Part shown: positions 22,230-33,111 of the stretch, in pieces
How the letters are laid out: every line of letters begins with the position of its first letter
Numbering within the stretch: position 1 is the first letter of the stretch
DNA from: Cristatella mucedo
Lineage: Eukaryota; Bryozoa; Phylactolaemata; Cristatellidae
Assembly (NCBI GenBank): GCA_009760855.2
Contig: WPIO01000105.1
Span: 1,288,501-1,352,500 of the forward strand
Direction: 5' to 3'
Length of the DNA stretch: 64,000 nucleotides
Notes under the pieces: model-generated
Seen by the model: the letters and a program-made list of their open reading frames with translations, nothing else
Databases searched by the model: none
Told to the model about the DNA's origin: nothing
Made by a program: the position numbers and the translations under genes

Positions 22230-24026
22230 ATTCTCCGATATCATTTCAATTCTGTGTGCAAGAATCGATTTTTCCTCGTTATGGGTGATTTTCAACGTTC
22301 CCTTTGATAACTTTCTGACGCTTTCAGCACCGAATTTCGTGCATTGACTGACTCATTGTCTGTTTGCTCATGTGCATGGCCCTACCCACATCAAGGGTCA
22401 CACACTCGACAGATTTCTCATATAACGCCCCTCTGTCTTCACCAATTATTACCAAATCTCTCTGATCTGCAGATCTCATTCAATCTACAGTGTGTGCCCA
22501 CATCCTCATCATCGCGAAACCTGGCATGCTCTGCTCAATCCTCCCTCCGATCAGCTTCAACACGACACTAGCTCATGACGAGTTTGCCCCCCTGACAAAG
22601 CGCACTGTGGCCCCCGCCCAGATGGCCTATGTTTACCGCAGACATTAAGCCTAGCCAAGTCTACTTGAGCTTGAAAAGCATACAAAAGAATCCGGACTAA
22701 TGGACAGGCATATGAAGACTACTGATACCATCGATCCTAGCAAAGGAGTGTAGTTTTTATAAAACATTGTTGAATCACTGCACAATCCAAAAATGCTGAT
22801 GTCGACAATAAACCATCTCCTCAACCGTTCCCAGATTAGCTTAGGTCCGATCTAGTTTTTGTGCAGAAGATAGACAAGATCAGCGGAATCCATCCTGCGA
22901 TCACCTCCCCACTAGAATGCGGTCCTTATATGCTCTCATGCCGCTTTAAGCACAAACCTTTGCTTTGATCCCTTTTCTCAAAATTCTCTCAACTCACTAA
23001 CTGCATGCATTGATGACATCCGCACATGGATGGCAGCAAATTTTCTAAAACTTAACGATGATAAAACTAACTTACTAGTTATGGGCAAACCCGGTGTGAT
23101 CCAGAGATTGGAAAGGCTGACTCTCAAAATTGGCTCTGCCAGCATATCTCCTGTCGAATCAGCTCGGAATCTAGGTGTCATATTCCAAAGCGACCTCTCG
23201 TTAGACGGCCATATCAGCTCCACAGTCAAATCCGCCTATTTTCAGCTTCATAACATTGCTAAAATTCGGGCTTGTTTAGATAAAGATACCACGTCCAAGG
23301 TAGTTCATGCATTCGTGACATCCCGTCTCGACTTCTGCAACTCACTGCTTACTGGCCTACCAGCATGTGCGATCAGGCGATTGCAGCTGGTGCAAAACTC
23401 TGCAGCTAGGCTTGTCTGTCGTGAGCGTCGCAGTTGCCACATTACTCCACTTCTCGCCGACCTGCACTGGCTACCAGTCAAGCAACGGATTGACTTCGAG
23501 GTTTTGTCGCTCACTTTTAGGTCCCTTCATTCTATGGCTCCAGCCTATCTGTCAGATATACTACCCCATCAGGCCAAGCATCGTACCACCCGCTTCTCGG
23601 AATCCAACAGTCTAGAAATACCTCATACAAACCTTAAATCCTTTGGAGACCGTGCATTTAGTTCGTATGCTCCCAAAGCCTGGAACTCCCTCCCGACCTG
23701 CGTCAAAACATCCCTCTGACCTGACCACATTTAAAAGGAACCTAAAAACACACCTATTTAGGACAGCATTTAGTGGGTCCCTGTGATTCGTCTTTGATGT
23801 GCTTATGCGTGCTGACACTGTGCATGCTGCCACTAACCACATTTGCATGCTGACCCTGTGCATGTCACCCCTAACCATATTATTCATTTCGTTTGTTTTT
23901 CAAGCATGATTTTACTTACCATTCAATTGCATTTCACTTTACAGCAAATGTAAAGCGCCTAGAGAGAGATTGAGTTCTCTGAGGGCACTTTATCAAGTGA
24001 ATTATTATTATTATTATTATTATTAT
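22230..24026 (+). mobile_element. L2-like LINE with endonuclease end and intact C-terminus
   Basis: The endonuclease end is seen as VMGDFQRSL, SDAFSTEFRALTDSLSV and PHQGSHTR at 22280-22400. The linker follows at 22587-22700 (FAPLTKRTV). Most of RT, including the YADD box, is deleted at about 22935. Then a 229-codon open frame (23030-23719) runs from NFLKLNDDKTNLLVMGKPG through DFCNSLLTGLPACAIRRLQL and HWLPVKQRIDFEVLSL. The 3' UTR ends in an ATT tail at 24001-24026. The unbroken C-terminal frame suggests recent insertion, despite the internal deletion. Confidence 0.92.
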
Positions 24027-24580
24027 TTAAACCACCACCATCAGCTGCTGGGCTGTGTCTGCTGTCGCTTCAATACAGACGGCATGCAGCAGATGTATGC
24101 GTCCTGTGAAAAGTACCTTCACCTTCACCTGCGGCGACAGACGATTAGAGACTCTGCCTCGCAGGCATTAAATCCTGGGCGTCGTCAAAATTCTCCTCGA
24201 GGCAAACAACGAGGCTGTCTTCGAATTCTCTCAAGCTAGATATTGTTTAAACCAGATTCCTTTCACGTTTTGTAGCCGGAAATTACTGCTGCGATAGGCG
24301 ACCGGGCAATTCTAATCGTTAGCCCGTCGTTCAAGCATCGCGAAATGCTCAGAAATGCTTGGGTGTCTCCAAGGCGACTGTCGGACGCTTGCGCAAGTTT
24401 CGTGCAGAATACGCCAGCCTTCACAACCTAGTCATCGCGTACGATCCCTGTCCAGGGCTAACGTGGATTTCCTCTCGCTCGCGACGGACGGCTGACGAAA
24501 GTCTTGCTAGGTCCTCCGAGGTTCTGTCTAGACGAGACTACTTTTTGCAATACAGCCCTGCTCCAGGCTAGCCTATGCAG
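24027..24580. other. Unassigned DNA
   Basis: Short open frames only; no domain or splice pair seen. Confidence 0.4.
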
Positions 24581-24599
24581 CCAGCGATCGCTGCTATGG

Positions 24600-25435
24600 C
24601 TGGAGAACAAGTTCACTAGCCGCTCCCGGCTGGGGCCGCCCGATGAGCAGCGGCGCGCTAACGTCGCGACCCCTCGGGAGTGGAGGCGCCGCCAAGCGCT
24701 GGGCCCCCTTGGCGTGCGGGAGGGAGGGGGCGGCGGCGGCGGCGCGCAGTGGCGGCCGCTCGCTACACCTGCCACGCGACTTCGACCTGAGTCGCCGTTG
24801 AAACCGCGACGAGCTAACCCAGTCGGATTATGGCTGATATTCGCGGCTCATGAATTGTAAAGGCTGCGGACCGAGAATGCAATGGTCTATGGCCGAGGCC
24901 ACATAGGATCCCATGCCGCCGTATACGAGGCACTCGGTTTTGCTTCCGCAGTCGGCCTTGGCACTTGAGCCCAAGGCCACGACGCCGTCGCTGGAAATCA
25001 TGGTTGCCGTTGAATGCCAGTCCAGCCCTCCGCTGCTGTGAAATGGACTCGTGTTTACGCTGTGGACGCGGACTTGTTATCTTAAGGGCGCTATCTTCGT
25101 CGCTGCCGTTTTTCGCCACTGTTTTCCCACCTGTGCGCATCGGTGCTGTACCTGCACGCCGCTAGCGGCATTACAAGAACCGTGCGTCGCCCGCATTCGT
25201 GGCGCAAAGGACCTGAACAGCGTGAACGAGAGCAGATCGGCAGCCGCCACAGCAGCAGTATCGGCGGCAGCAGCAGTAGTAGCGGCGGCAGCGGCAGCGG
25301 CGGCGGCGGCGGCAGCGGCAGAAAAAGAAGAGACAGCGCCGGCGGCAGCAGCAGCAGCGGCGGCGGCAGCAGCAGCAGCCGTGGCAGCAGCGGCCGCAGC
25401 GGTGGCTGAAGCAGCTGCCAGCTAGTGTCCCGAGA
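24600..25435 (+). other. GC-rich block with GCN repeat and poly-Ala frame
   Basis: CpG-rich sequence with GGC runs near 24725-24755 and a long imperfect GCN tract at 25240-25420. The plus frame 25051-25425 reads mostly Ala and a second frame reads Gly/Ser. The composition explains these frames without a gene. It could be a promoter-proximal island; no exon is supported. Confidence 0.5.
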
Positions 25436-25590
25436 TCCTCTTAAGAAAACAAATTAACAGACCTTTAGTTCACTGTTACTACTTAATCAATTGACCTAGT
25501 AACTAAACCGAGATTCTCGCCGCGTCTTCGCCACGCGAGGCCAAAGACGTAGGCGGCAGTTTTCGCCGTTCAGCGTTTTCGCCCCGGAAG
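25240..25590 (+). repeat. Left copy of an old ~350-bp duplication
   Basis: GCN tract, then AAACAAATTAAC, GATTGACCT-like, CGAGATTCTCGCC and GGCGGCAGTTTTCGCC occur in the same order and spacing as at 27030-27370. The two copies are clearly diverged outside these words. Confidence 0.6.
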
Positions 25591-27029
25591 ACGATTCACT
25601 TTTATGCTGCACCACCTCGCCTGAGAGACTTGGGAATATTTTTAAAAGCCGACGTTTCCGACAAACTTGGGAGGCGCCATCTTGCGAATGCACCGCCAGG
25701 CTGCATAAGCATAAGTTCGCTATTCAGTCTGCTCGACGGGTTCCGTTAGACGCAGGGACCGATAAAAGCGGTCGCTTTTAACGCCTCCGTCAACGAATGC
25801 CTATAGTTTAAGGTCGCAGAGGCCTCCGACCGGGCGAGTCCCACAGTATTGATCGTTAGCCAGGCGCTGAAAAGCTTTGAATGCGGATATGCATCCGACA
25901 TTGAATAAGGAGATTCGCGTTTCACTTTTCCGCCGCCAGAGGAAAGCTGTGCTCACATTTCGTGCTCCCAACAGTTTGCATCCCGCACGTCGTCTCGAGA
26001 TTCGCGCTCGCTCCAATTGCCTCTGGACAAAGCTAGCAGCGGGGGCGGGGGCGGGGGCGGTGGCTCGCTGTCGTTGCTCGGTGCCGTTCGGTCGCCATAG
26101 CTACTTACGCACGTTTTGTACCTTCTCCAGTCCGTCGGAAGAGGCGAGGCGAGGTGGCGAAAAGCTTCGAATGCGGAGGGATCGATCGCCAGGCTCGCGA
26201 AGGCGATTTCGGAATGGGCGAATCGGAATCCCGGCAGCCGACCGGCTGCTCCGGTCTGGCTTCACGCGACGGTCAGGCCGCACGATGAAGCGAGACTCAT
26301 CAGCTCATAGTTTCTCCTCGGCGGTCATCACCGCTTGCACCGCCTCCAGCCGGCGCGCTTGCCGCTCCAGCCTTAGGAGAGTCGGCTGCAGCGCCTGAAC
26401 AGTTGAACTCCGACTTTTTTGACAGTGCTCGGATGTGGATGGTGGCCTATCTGAGTACAATTAGTGCTGCAGGGAGCCGGCTCTTTCGCTTTGGACACGC
26501 GCAGTATAGTGCGCAGCCAGACTCAGAGACTTCTCTAGGGATCTCGTCGTCGCCGATGTGTTGGTAGCGTCGCCAAATGCTCGGGGTCTGAGTGACGCGT
26601 TCGATTAATCGTCCGATTCTCGTCAAATTAACTGCGAAGGCAGCTGTCACGGACACGTCCACGGTCCACATTCTTCCTCTTCCGGAGCTTACGTTTGCTC
26701 GCCCCACTCTAGCAGCCAGAATGCGATTACAGTCGCCACTCTTTTCTTGGTCGCCGAAAAGCTCGGAGCGTCTCCACTGCTAGCAGTAAGCTTAGCTGCT
26801 AGCCTGGCGTGTGCGCACAAGAGATTCTCCCGCGCATTCTTCTTCTTCTCGAAACTTTACTGCGGCAGCGGCGGCGGCGGTTTTGGATCGAGCAGCAAAT
26901 TAATCCCAATCGTCTCGCAATGGCCCGCGTTGCCCGTTCCGACCCCTGGCCCGACTCCCTGGACTCCCGACTCGCCTGGACTCCCCGACCCCTTCATTCT
27001 TAGCTGAAAAGCAGCAGCTGCAGCTGTCG

Positions 27030-27370
27030 CATTGGCGGTAGCGGCGGTAGCAGCGGCGGCGGCGGCAGCAGCACAGCGAGCGGAACCTGTAGCGGGAGCA
27101 ACAGCGGCGGCAGCAGCAGCAGCCGCCGCTGCAGCTAAAGCGACAGCTGGCGACATTAGAGAAAGAAGCGGCAGCGGAAGCAGCAGCAGCCTGCTCACGC
27201 ACCCTAGATCGTGTGGGAAAAATAAATTAACTCTGCCGTCGTTCGCGGCTGCTTCTTAACGGATTGACCTCTTTATTTTGCCGAGATCCTCGTATCGTCT
27301 CCGCTACGTGAGGCGGAGGTCGTTGGGCGGGGGCGGGCTGCGGCGGCAGTTTTCGCTCCGAACGACGCCT
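27030..27370 (+). repeat. Right copy of the ~350-bp duplication
   Basis: It matches 25240-25590 in order: GCN tract, AAATAAATTAAC, GGATTGACCTC, CGAGATCCTCG, then GGCGGCAGTTTTCGC. See that entry. Confidence 0.6.
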
Positions 27371-27408
27371 AACTTTGAGTGTCGCACGCACGCCTCGAGT
27401 GTCGCAAT

Positions 27409-27453
27409 CGCACGCGAACTACTCGCACTGCGCGTGCGAGTAGTTCGCGTGCG
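27409..27453. repeat. Perfect 20-bp hairpin palindrome
   Basis: The arm CGCACGCGAACTACTCGCAC (27409-27428), loop TGCGC, and its exact reverse complement (27434-27453). It is CpG-rich and sits at the right border of the duplicated segment. Confidence 0.92.
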
Positions 27454-27900
27454 CAATGCGAGCGCGAAACCGAAGCAGCGAATGGATAACTGTTCGCACG
27501 CTCGTACTCGCTGGTCTGTGAAGGAGTTACGTTTGGAGGAAGGAAGGAAGGAACAGCTACCGATCTGCGATTCCGATGTGCAGTTTCATGCTCGTTTAGG
27601 CTGGACGCTTGTTTAGGCAGTAGCTGATTGCTGTCCGGAGCCAGCCTTCTCGTACGATGGCCTCGCCCGGCCTCAACCGCGGCCGAGACGCTCATTAATT
27701 CGTGGAGCGGAACGGTCTCCTACACTGCAGCTTCGCCTGGCAGATGCTGGCCGGCGGTGGGCTTTGCTGAAAGAGTAGGGCGGGGCCGGAAGAGCGATTC
27801 AAGCCCCCCCCCACCGCCGCCCGCCAGCTCGCCCAGTGCGAAATCTTTAGCCAGCTGTAAACCCAGTTGCCCCTCCCGGGCTATTGACGAGTTTCGGTAG

Positions 27901-28399
27901 GGGGGGACACCAGGTTAAGATAGCTTAGGTTCTAGAAGCTTGCCAGGCATCGTATTTTCGGCGCTCGGAATCGTAGCGTCTTTTTGGAGAGCGTTTATCG
28001 ATTAATTGTAGATAGTTCACTCGCGATGGTGCGAAAAGGGCATATAGACCAGCATGCTTCCCTCGCGTACGCTCAGGGTCTGTTTCAATCGCTTCGGCTA
28101 TCGTTGGTTTAAAACAGTTGTCCGATCGTCAAGTGAACGATCGAGATCACCACCGTATGCACGCGAGATCGCCCTCGTATTCTAGAGGCCAATTGCTACG
28201 GGATATCAAAAATGCATCTCCGTGGACAGGTCCAGAGAAGAGCGCGGGGCGGCGTGCCTCCCGAGTATAGATACGGGCTGCCCTTAATCAAGTAAACTTT
28301 TTTTTTATAGGCGGGTTTGGAGTAGAGAGGCATCCCGTCGAACTATTTTGGTATGATGTTCCAGGCTCTCGCAAATCGGTGTGTAGCCATATTTGCTGA
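27901..28399. other. Unassigned DNA
   Basis: No gene or repeat recognised. Confidence 0.5.
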
Positions 28400-28585
28400 A
28401 TGGCTAAAATTTTGCCCCGGGTCTTAGCCAAGGATGAGGTGCTCGAAGATCACGACTCGGGCCGTGGGGGTTCGAGTCTGGAAGCAGGCAGTTCTGTTTT
28501 ACTCAATGCAAACGGTGGCGATAGCCGCACAGGGTCTTTCGCCTGTCGCTATATAAATGAGGCTGTGCGATTAGCTGACCTTTAC
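28400..28585 (+). mobile_element. SINE-A
   Basis: The head has GATGAGGTGCTCGAAGATCA and GGGGGTTCGAGTC. The body has AACGGTGGCGATAGCCGCA, CTGTCGCTATATAAATGAGG and GATTAGCTGACC. It matches the copies at 51.8 and 54.6 kb. Confidence 0.82.
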
Positions 28586-28739
28586 TCTTCCTTTACTTTC
28601 CTTTCAATTGGCGCTCTTTCGGCGCTCGGAACCAGATTTTTTTATTACCAGACAGGCCAGTATTTTCTTAAAGTCAGCAAAGATATTTGAATAGAAGAGA
28701 GGCAAATCGCGCAAATCAGGCTATGCACAATACAAAGTA

Positions 28740-29134
28740 AACTTTGCGATCTGTCAATTTTCTACTGCCTCTACTCTTTACGCACTGCTCACTCCTATCT
28801 CTCAACTTTCTACTTTCCCCATTCTCTCTTCTCTCTGCTCTCCAGTTCTCTCATATCTCTCAACTTTCTCGTCACTCAACTTTCTTCTCTCTCGGTCTCT
28901 TTCCTCTCTACTTTTAACTCTCTTAATTTTCTACTATTTCTTTCTACATTATACTCTTTCCTATTTCTATTCTCTACTCTTTTCTATCTCTACTTTCCTC
29001 TCACTCCATACTTTCTCATCTCTCGTCTTTTTATTCTATACTCTGAATGTCTCCACATTCTACTCTCTCTGTCTCTTCTTTTGACTATCTCTCGCTTTTT
29101 TCTAGTTTATATGTCCCTCCCACACACACACACA

Positions 29135-29220
<86 letters not shown>

Positions 29221-29269
29221 GTCTCTGTCTCTGTCTCTCTCTCTCTGCCTGTCTCTGTCTCTCTCTAGT
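28740..29269. repeat. 500-bp polypyrimidine tract ending in CT repeat
   Basis: The plus strand is mostly C and T from about 28755 to 29269. A short CA run (29120-29137) precedes a pure CT run (29138-29216) and a TCTG-type end. Confidence 0.9.
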
Positions 29270-29706
29270 TTTAGGCGGATCTTAAGAGACATGCCGAACT
29301 GCGCGCCTTCGTTGAGCAGAGTCAGGCTAACAAAATGGAAGTGCAAGCCTGCAAATACCACTGTGTTGAAAGAGACCGTTGGCGACCGAGGCTTTAGCTC
29401 TGCAGGTCCTAGATTGTGGAACTCAACTCCACAATTCTTACGCAACGGCAATTACTGTCCTGCTGCCTACTATGGCTCATTCTTTACAGCGGTCCTGAGC
29501 TGCTCCTTTTATGCTACTCACTACCTCAACTGCTCTCCTGACTCTGCTATGCTTCCCACTTTCTCTTTGTTGCGTGAGACGAAGTCTGTTGGCTACCGAA
29601 TGCGTACCGAAAGCCGCTTAGGCTGTGAGTGCGCTATACAAAACTCTCCTGCGTAACACCCACATGGTCTTTATGACTTTGTGGAGTTACTGACGGAGAT
29701 ACATGT
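29268..29706 (+). mobile_element. ACATT-tailed LINE 3' end
   Basis: From VGDRGFSSAGPRLWNSTPQF to ECAIQNSPA and the UTR TTTATGACTTTGTGGAGTTA, then GGAGATACAT. It is near-identical in its 3' half to 16380-16680. The element begins exactly at the end of the CT repeat. Confidence 0.88.
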
Positions 29707-29879
29707 AAGCTTCCGTTTCGGTGGCAGGCCGGTGGCGCGGAGCTCCCAACTCTCAGTACAGTGCCGAAGCGCTAAGCCAATAGCTGAACTGAGCAGCTAG
29801 AATACCAACGAGTTAAAACGACGACATTCTAATACTGGCTAGGAAGCCTTTCCGGGCGCACTTCAAAGAGGAGTCTCGA

Positions 29880-31110
29880 TGTGGCTTCGAAGCGTCACTC
29901 GAAGTCGCGGTTCAGCCATCTTGCCAAAGTCTTGGCTCTTTTTTGCCGCTTGGCAACAGCTGTACGCATGACGCCGCTCCGAACGGCGGCGGCGCTGGCG
30001 TTGCCGCACCCGAAGCGGCCTCTCCTCTCCCTCTCTCTCTCTCTCTCTCTCGCTCGCCTGCACGCGCACCAGCTGGCGCCGGCAAAGGACGCCTAGCGGC
30101 GGCCGCGGCGTCGGCTCGCTCCAGCTGCCCCGTCTCTCGCAACGAGCGCCCAGCGGCAGCAGCGGCGGCGGCGGCAGCGGCAGCGGTAGCGGCGGCGGCA
30201 GCGGCAGCAGCGCCGCCGCACGGTGGTGGAGGGCAGCGCATTAGGCTACGCTACGCTTCAGGGCGGCGCTCAATGCACCGCCGAGCGAGCGGATGGAGCG
30301 ACCGCTCGCTGGACGTCGGCGCGCGGGCTTTCCTACGTGACGTAGCGCTATTCAGTCCGCATCGCCGGCGGGCTGCGCCGACCGTGAGCAGACCGACCGC
30401 GGACCGCGGACCCGCCGCGCAGCCGCATTGCGAACGAACAATGTCCGACCACAATCCGTAGTGACCGCGCGGCAGCGCTCGGTGAACGGTCGACCGAGCA
30501 TTCATTGAGTGCACCGTATAGCAACCAAACACGCATTACCCCCGCCGCGCTAGAGAGCGGCCGGCCGCGACTATGACGGCCGCGGCGGTCGACTCTCCGC
30601 AGCAGCACACGGCGACCAGCAGCAGCGGTGGCTGCGACTTTCCACCGCTGAACGGAAGCAGCGAGTTCCGCAGCCGCATGCAGCCGCTCGTCGTCGCAGC
30701 TCAGCAGCCGGTCGTTCAGCCTCGCGGCCTCGTCGTCTGGGAGCGACTGGAGGAGGCGCGATCGAGGCGCTACGGCCTGCAGCCGCTCAGGAACTTTAAC
30801 GTCACCAGGTGAGAGAGCCAGACCTGGCTGGCGCCCCCCTTCAGCCCCTCTGATGCCGTCTCACGGCCGCCTCGCAGGCGCCATGCGACGTCCCGGTCGC
30901 CTCGGAGCACGCAGACTGGCCGTTGTCTCGAGTGGCTGCCGCCGCGAGGCCTCAACGAATCTCGCTCGTCCCGCCAGTGGATGGCAGACCTCTCAGTCGC
31001 CTTCGCACCACAGAGGAACGCACACCGCACGCCCCCACACTTCCGGCGTGTAGTTTAACTGAAGACGACGGCGACAGTGACTTCCGGTCAGGTTGGACCG
31101 ACGACTTGAC
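29880..31110 (+). promoter_or_regulatory. CpG island and probable promoter of two-exon gene
   Basis: Strongly CpG-rich with GCN and CT tracts. It contains the palindrome CTACGTGACGTAG (around 30334-30346), which has a CRE-like TGACGTAG core. It covers the predicted first exon and its splice donor. No clear TATA box is seen, which fits an island promoter. The start site cannot be placed. Confidence 0.55.
30573..30808 (+). CDS. Predicted exon 1 of a two-exon host gene, product unknown
   Basis: ATG at 30573 in a CpG island; the frame is open for 78 codons plus two bases and ends at CACCAG|GTGAGAG, a strong splice donor. The peptide starts MTAAAVDSPQQHTATSSSGG, is Ser/Gln-rich and probably disordered to about residue 50. 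It then becomes charged and helix-prone (VVWERLEEARSRRYGLQPLR, residues 54-73). The exon ends in phase 2 (AG), and the next candidate exon at 36837 begins with a single G that completes an Arg codon in an open frame. The joined product would be 184 aa. I do not recognise the family. A further small exon in between cannot be excluded, and the ATG is chosen as the first in the open frame. Confidence 0.5.
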
Positions 31111-31533
31111 GTTATATGATTTAAGGGGGGGGGGGGCACCGGCGACATGCTTCTCTCCTTCAGGGCAATAAAGACATCCGGGTGTGGACATCCTAGTTGG
31201 GATGGCAACAGGGTGGCAACACATAGCAGCAAGCTAGTGACCACTTAGCCTTAGTGTGGCACTTCAAGGACTCTTTTCAGCCGAGTTTGACGTTGGCACG
31301 GTCGAGTGCTCTGTGATTGGAGAGCCTGTTGGGCGCTCAACGCTCATTGCTGCAGCTAATGCCCTAGGCAGCTGCTGTAGCTGCAGAAGCAAGTGCTGTC
31401 CGGCAACCTGATGCTGGCACATGCCTTCTGTCACAATCACTTTTAGTCTTTGCCGTAACATGCTAATGAACATGGACTTTTTCCTAGCACCAGATCGGGT
31501 TATCATCTGTCGGCATGTGTGTTCATGCACGTG

Positions 31534-31562
31534 TGTGTGTCTGTGTGTGTGTGCGTGCATGC

Positions 31563-31610
<48 letters not shown>
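31534..31610. repeat. TG microsatellite, interrupted
   Basis: TG runs with GCATGCATG interruptions. Confidence 0.95.
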
Positions 31611-31701
31611 ATGTGACGTTGTGTGAACCTGCCTCCAATGTCGTCTGTCTATAGCTGCTCACTTGCTCGTTGTTTGTTCATTGTGTGAACCATTGAGTCT
31701 G

Positions 31702-31834
<133 letters not shown>

Positions 31835-31920
31835 CAGCTAGCACTCTCTATATACTGGTATCTTTGTAAATACCTGATGTGCCATATGCTTGCAGATGTG
31901 TTTCGCTTGCCTTGTGCGCG

Positions 31921-31921
<1 letters not shown>

Positions 31922-31970
<49 letters not shown>
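31922..31970. repeat. CA microsatellite
   Basis: Pure CA run within the predicted intron. Confidence 0.97.
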
Positions 31971-31973
<3 letters not shown>

Positions 31974-32618
31974 GTACACACATATACGGGCATACAGATT
32001 TGTATGTGTACACATACCCAGATGCTGACAGACCCAGTAGCCTGCAAGTGCACACCCCTGAATGCACCCACAAGCAGGGGTGTGGGTATATGTGAATATG
32101 GAGTTCGTAAAGTGATAGTATGATAGACCCCTATTTTAGGGCAGCTCCAGCTGCATTGTTGGAGCTTGTTAAAAAGAGTAGCTTCCCTTACCTTCCCTTG
32201 CTTTCCCTTGCCCTATCCAACCCTACAGAGAGGAGAGCACTTTGAAGATGCATACTCTCCCCTTTGAGGAGGTGTTCCCATTTTGATGGTGCCCATTGCA
32301 GAGGCGGGACACTGAGGTGATCAAAAGCGCCACATGTGGCAGCTGATGTGGCAGCCACAAAAGGCTCAAGCTTATTAAGACCATGCCGAGCATGCTAACT
32401 ACTCACACGGTTTGATGAGCTTCGCTAGCAACAAAGGCCTTCCTCGTTTACAATGCAAGCATGGCCATTGCTATTTCGTCTGGCAGCCAAACCTATCTAG
32501 TTTCAATTGGCTCGTTATGGTGGTATTAATTATGTTTAAGCTTTTTTTTATTGCACGAACCAGGCATGCAGCCAGGTGGTACCACAGAGGCAGGCAGGCA
32601 GACAGGCAGGCAGAGGGA

Positions 32619-32621
<3 letters not shown>
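31971..32621. other. Intronic DNA without recognised feature
   Basis: Short CCTTGCTTTCCCTTGCC-type direct repeats at about 32180-32215; otherwise nothing. Confidence 0.5.

Positions 32622-32692
<71 letters not shown>
32622..32692. repeat. GA microsatellite
   Basis: Pure GA run preceded by GGCAGGCAGACAGGCAGGCA (about 32593-32612). Confidence 0.97.
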
Positions 32693-32695
<3 letters not shown>

Positions 32696-32871
32696 ACAGC
32701 TAGAGAGAGACACACAGAGAGAGCTCTGGGCGATAGCCAGTTTGTTATTTATTACCGAGTAGGCAAATAAAGCTGTGAGTGATTCTTTTTTCTGAAAGAA
32801 CATTGAGCTGCTCTGTCCGATCAAGATCACTTCATGCCATTATGGCCGTGAGGTGCTATCTATGTGGCTCT

Positions 32872-33020
32872 AAATATAAATATAAAATGTAATTCATTTG
32901 TATAGCACCCAAAAGAACCTACTCTATCTAGCGCTTCGTGTATGCCGCAGAGCTCGAGCCCACTGACTCTTTGGTCAGAGGCAAGGACCATACTTCTATG
33001 CCAAACCAGGCGATAGCTAT
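32872..33020 (-). mobile_element. SINE-B
   Basis: The reverse complement shows AGTGGGCTCGAGCTC (B-box region), AAGCGCTAGATAGAGTAGG, and the tail TTTTGGGTGCTATACAAATG. It lies in the predicted intron. Confidence 0.82.
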
Positions 33021-33037
33021 GGAGCATGTGTGTGTAC

Positions 33038-33044
<7 letters not shown>

Positions 33045-33111
<67 letters not shown>
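33045..33111. repeat. TG microsatellite
   Basis: Pure TG run of about 65 bp. Confidence 0.97.

Larger units (their letters stand above)
25950..27900. other. GC-rich block with GCN tract
   Basis: CpG-rich sequence with GGGGGCGGGGGCGG near 26041 and a GCN tract at 27000-27185 that gives Ala-rich frames on both strands. A frame at 25877-26398 (173 codons, Arg/Ser-rich) has no recognised domain. It is island-like; no exon is supported. Confidence 0.45.

Noticed and set aside
24359-24450. Helix-turn-helix-like GVSKATVGRLRKF in a plus frame
   Set aside because: The motif is short, with no transposase or resolvase context and no terminal repeats.
25051-25425. Poly-Ala/Gly-Ser 'protein' encoded by the GCN tract
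   Set aside because: Trinucleotide repeats give open Ala-, Gly- or Ser-rich frames automatically. No flanking unique coding sequence or splice site was found.
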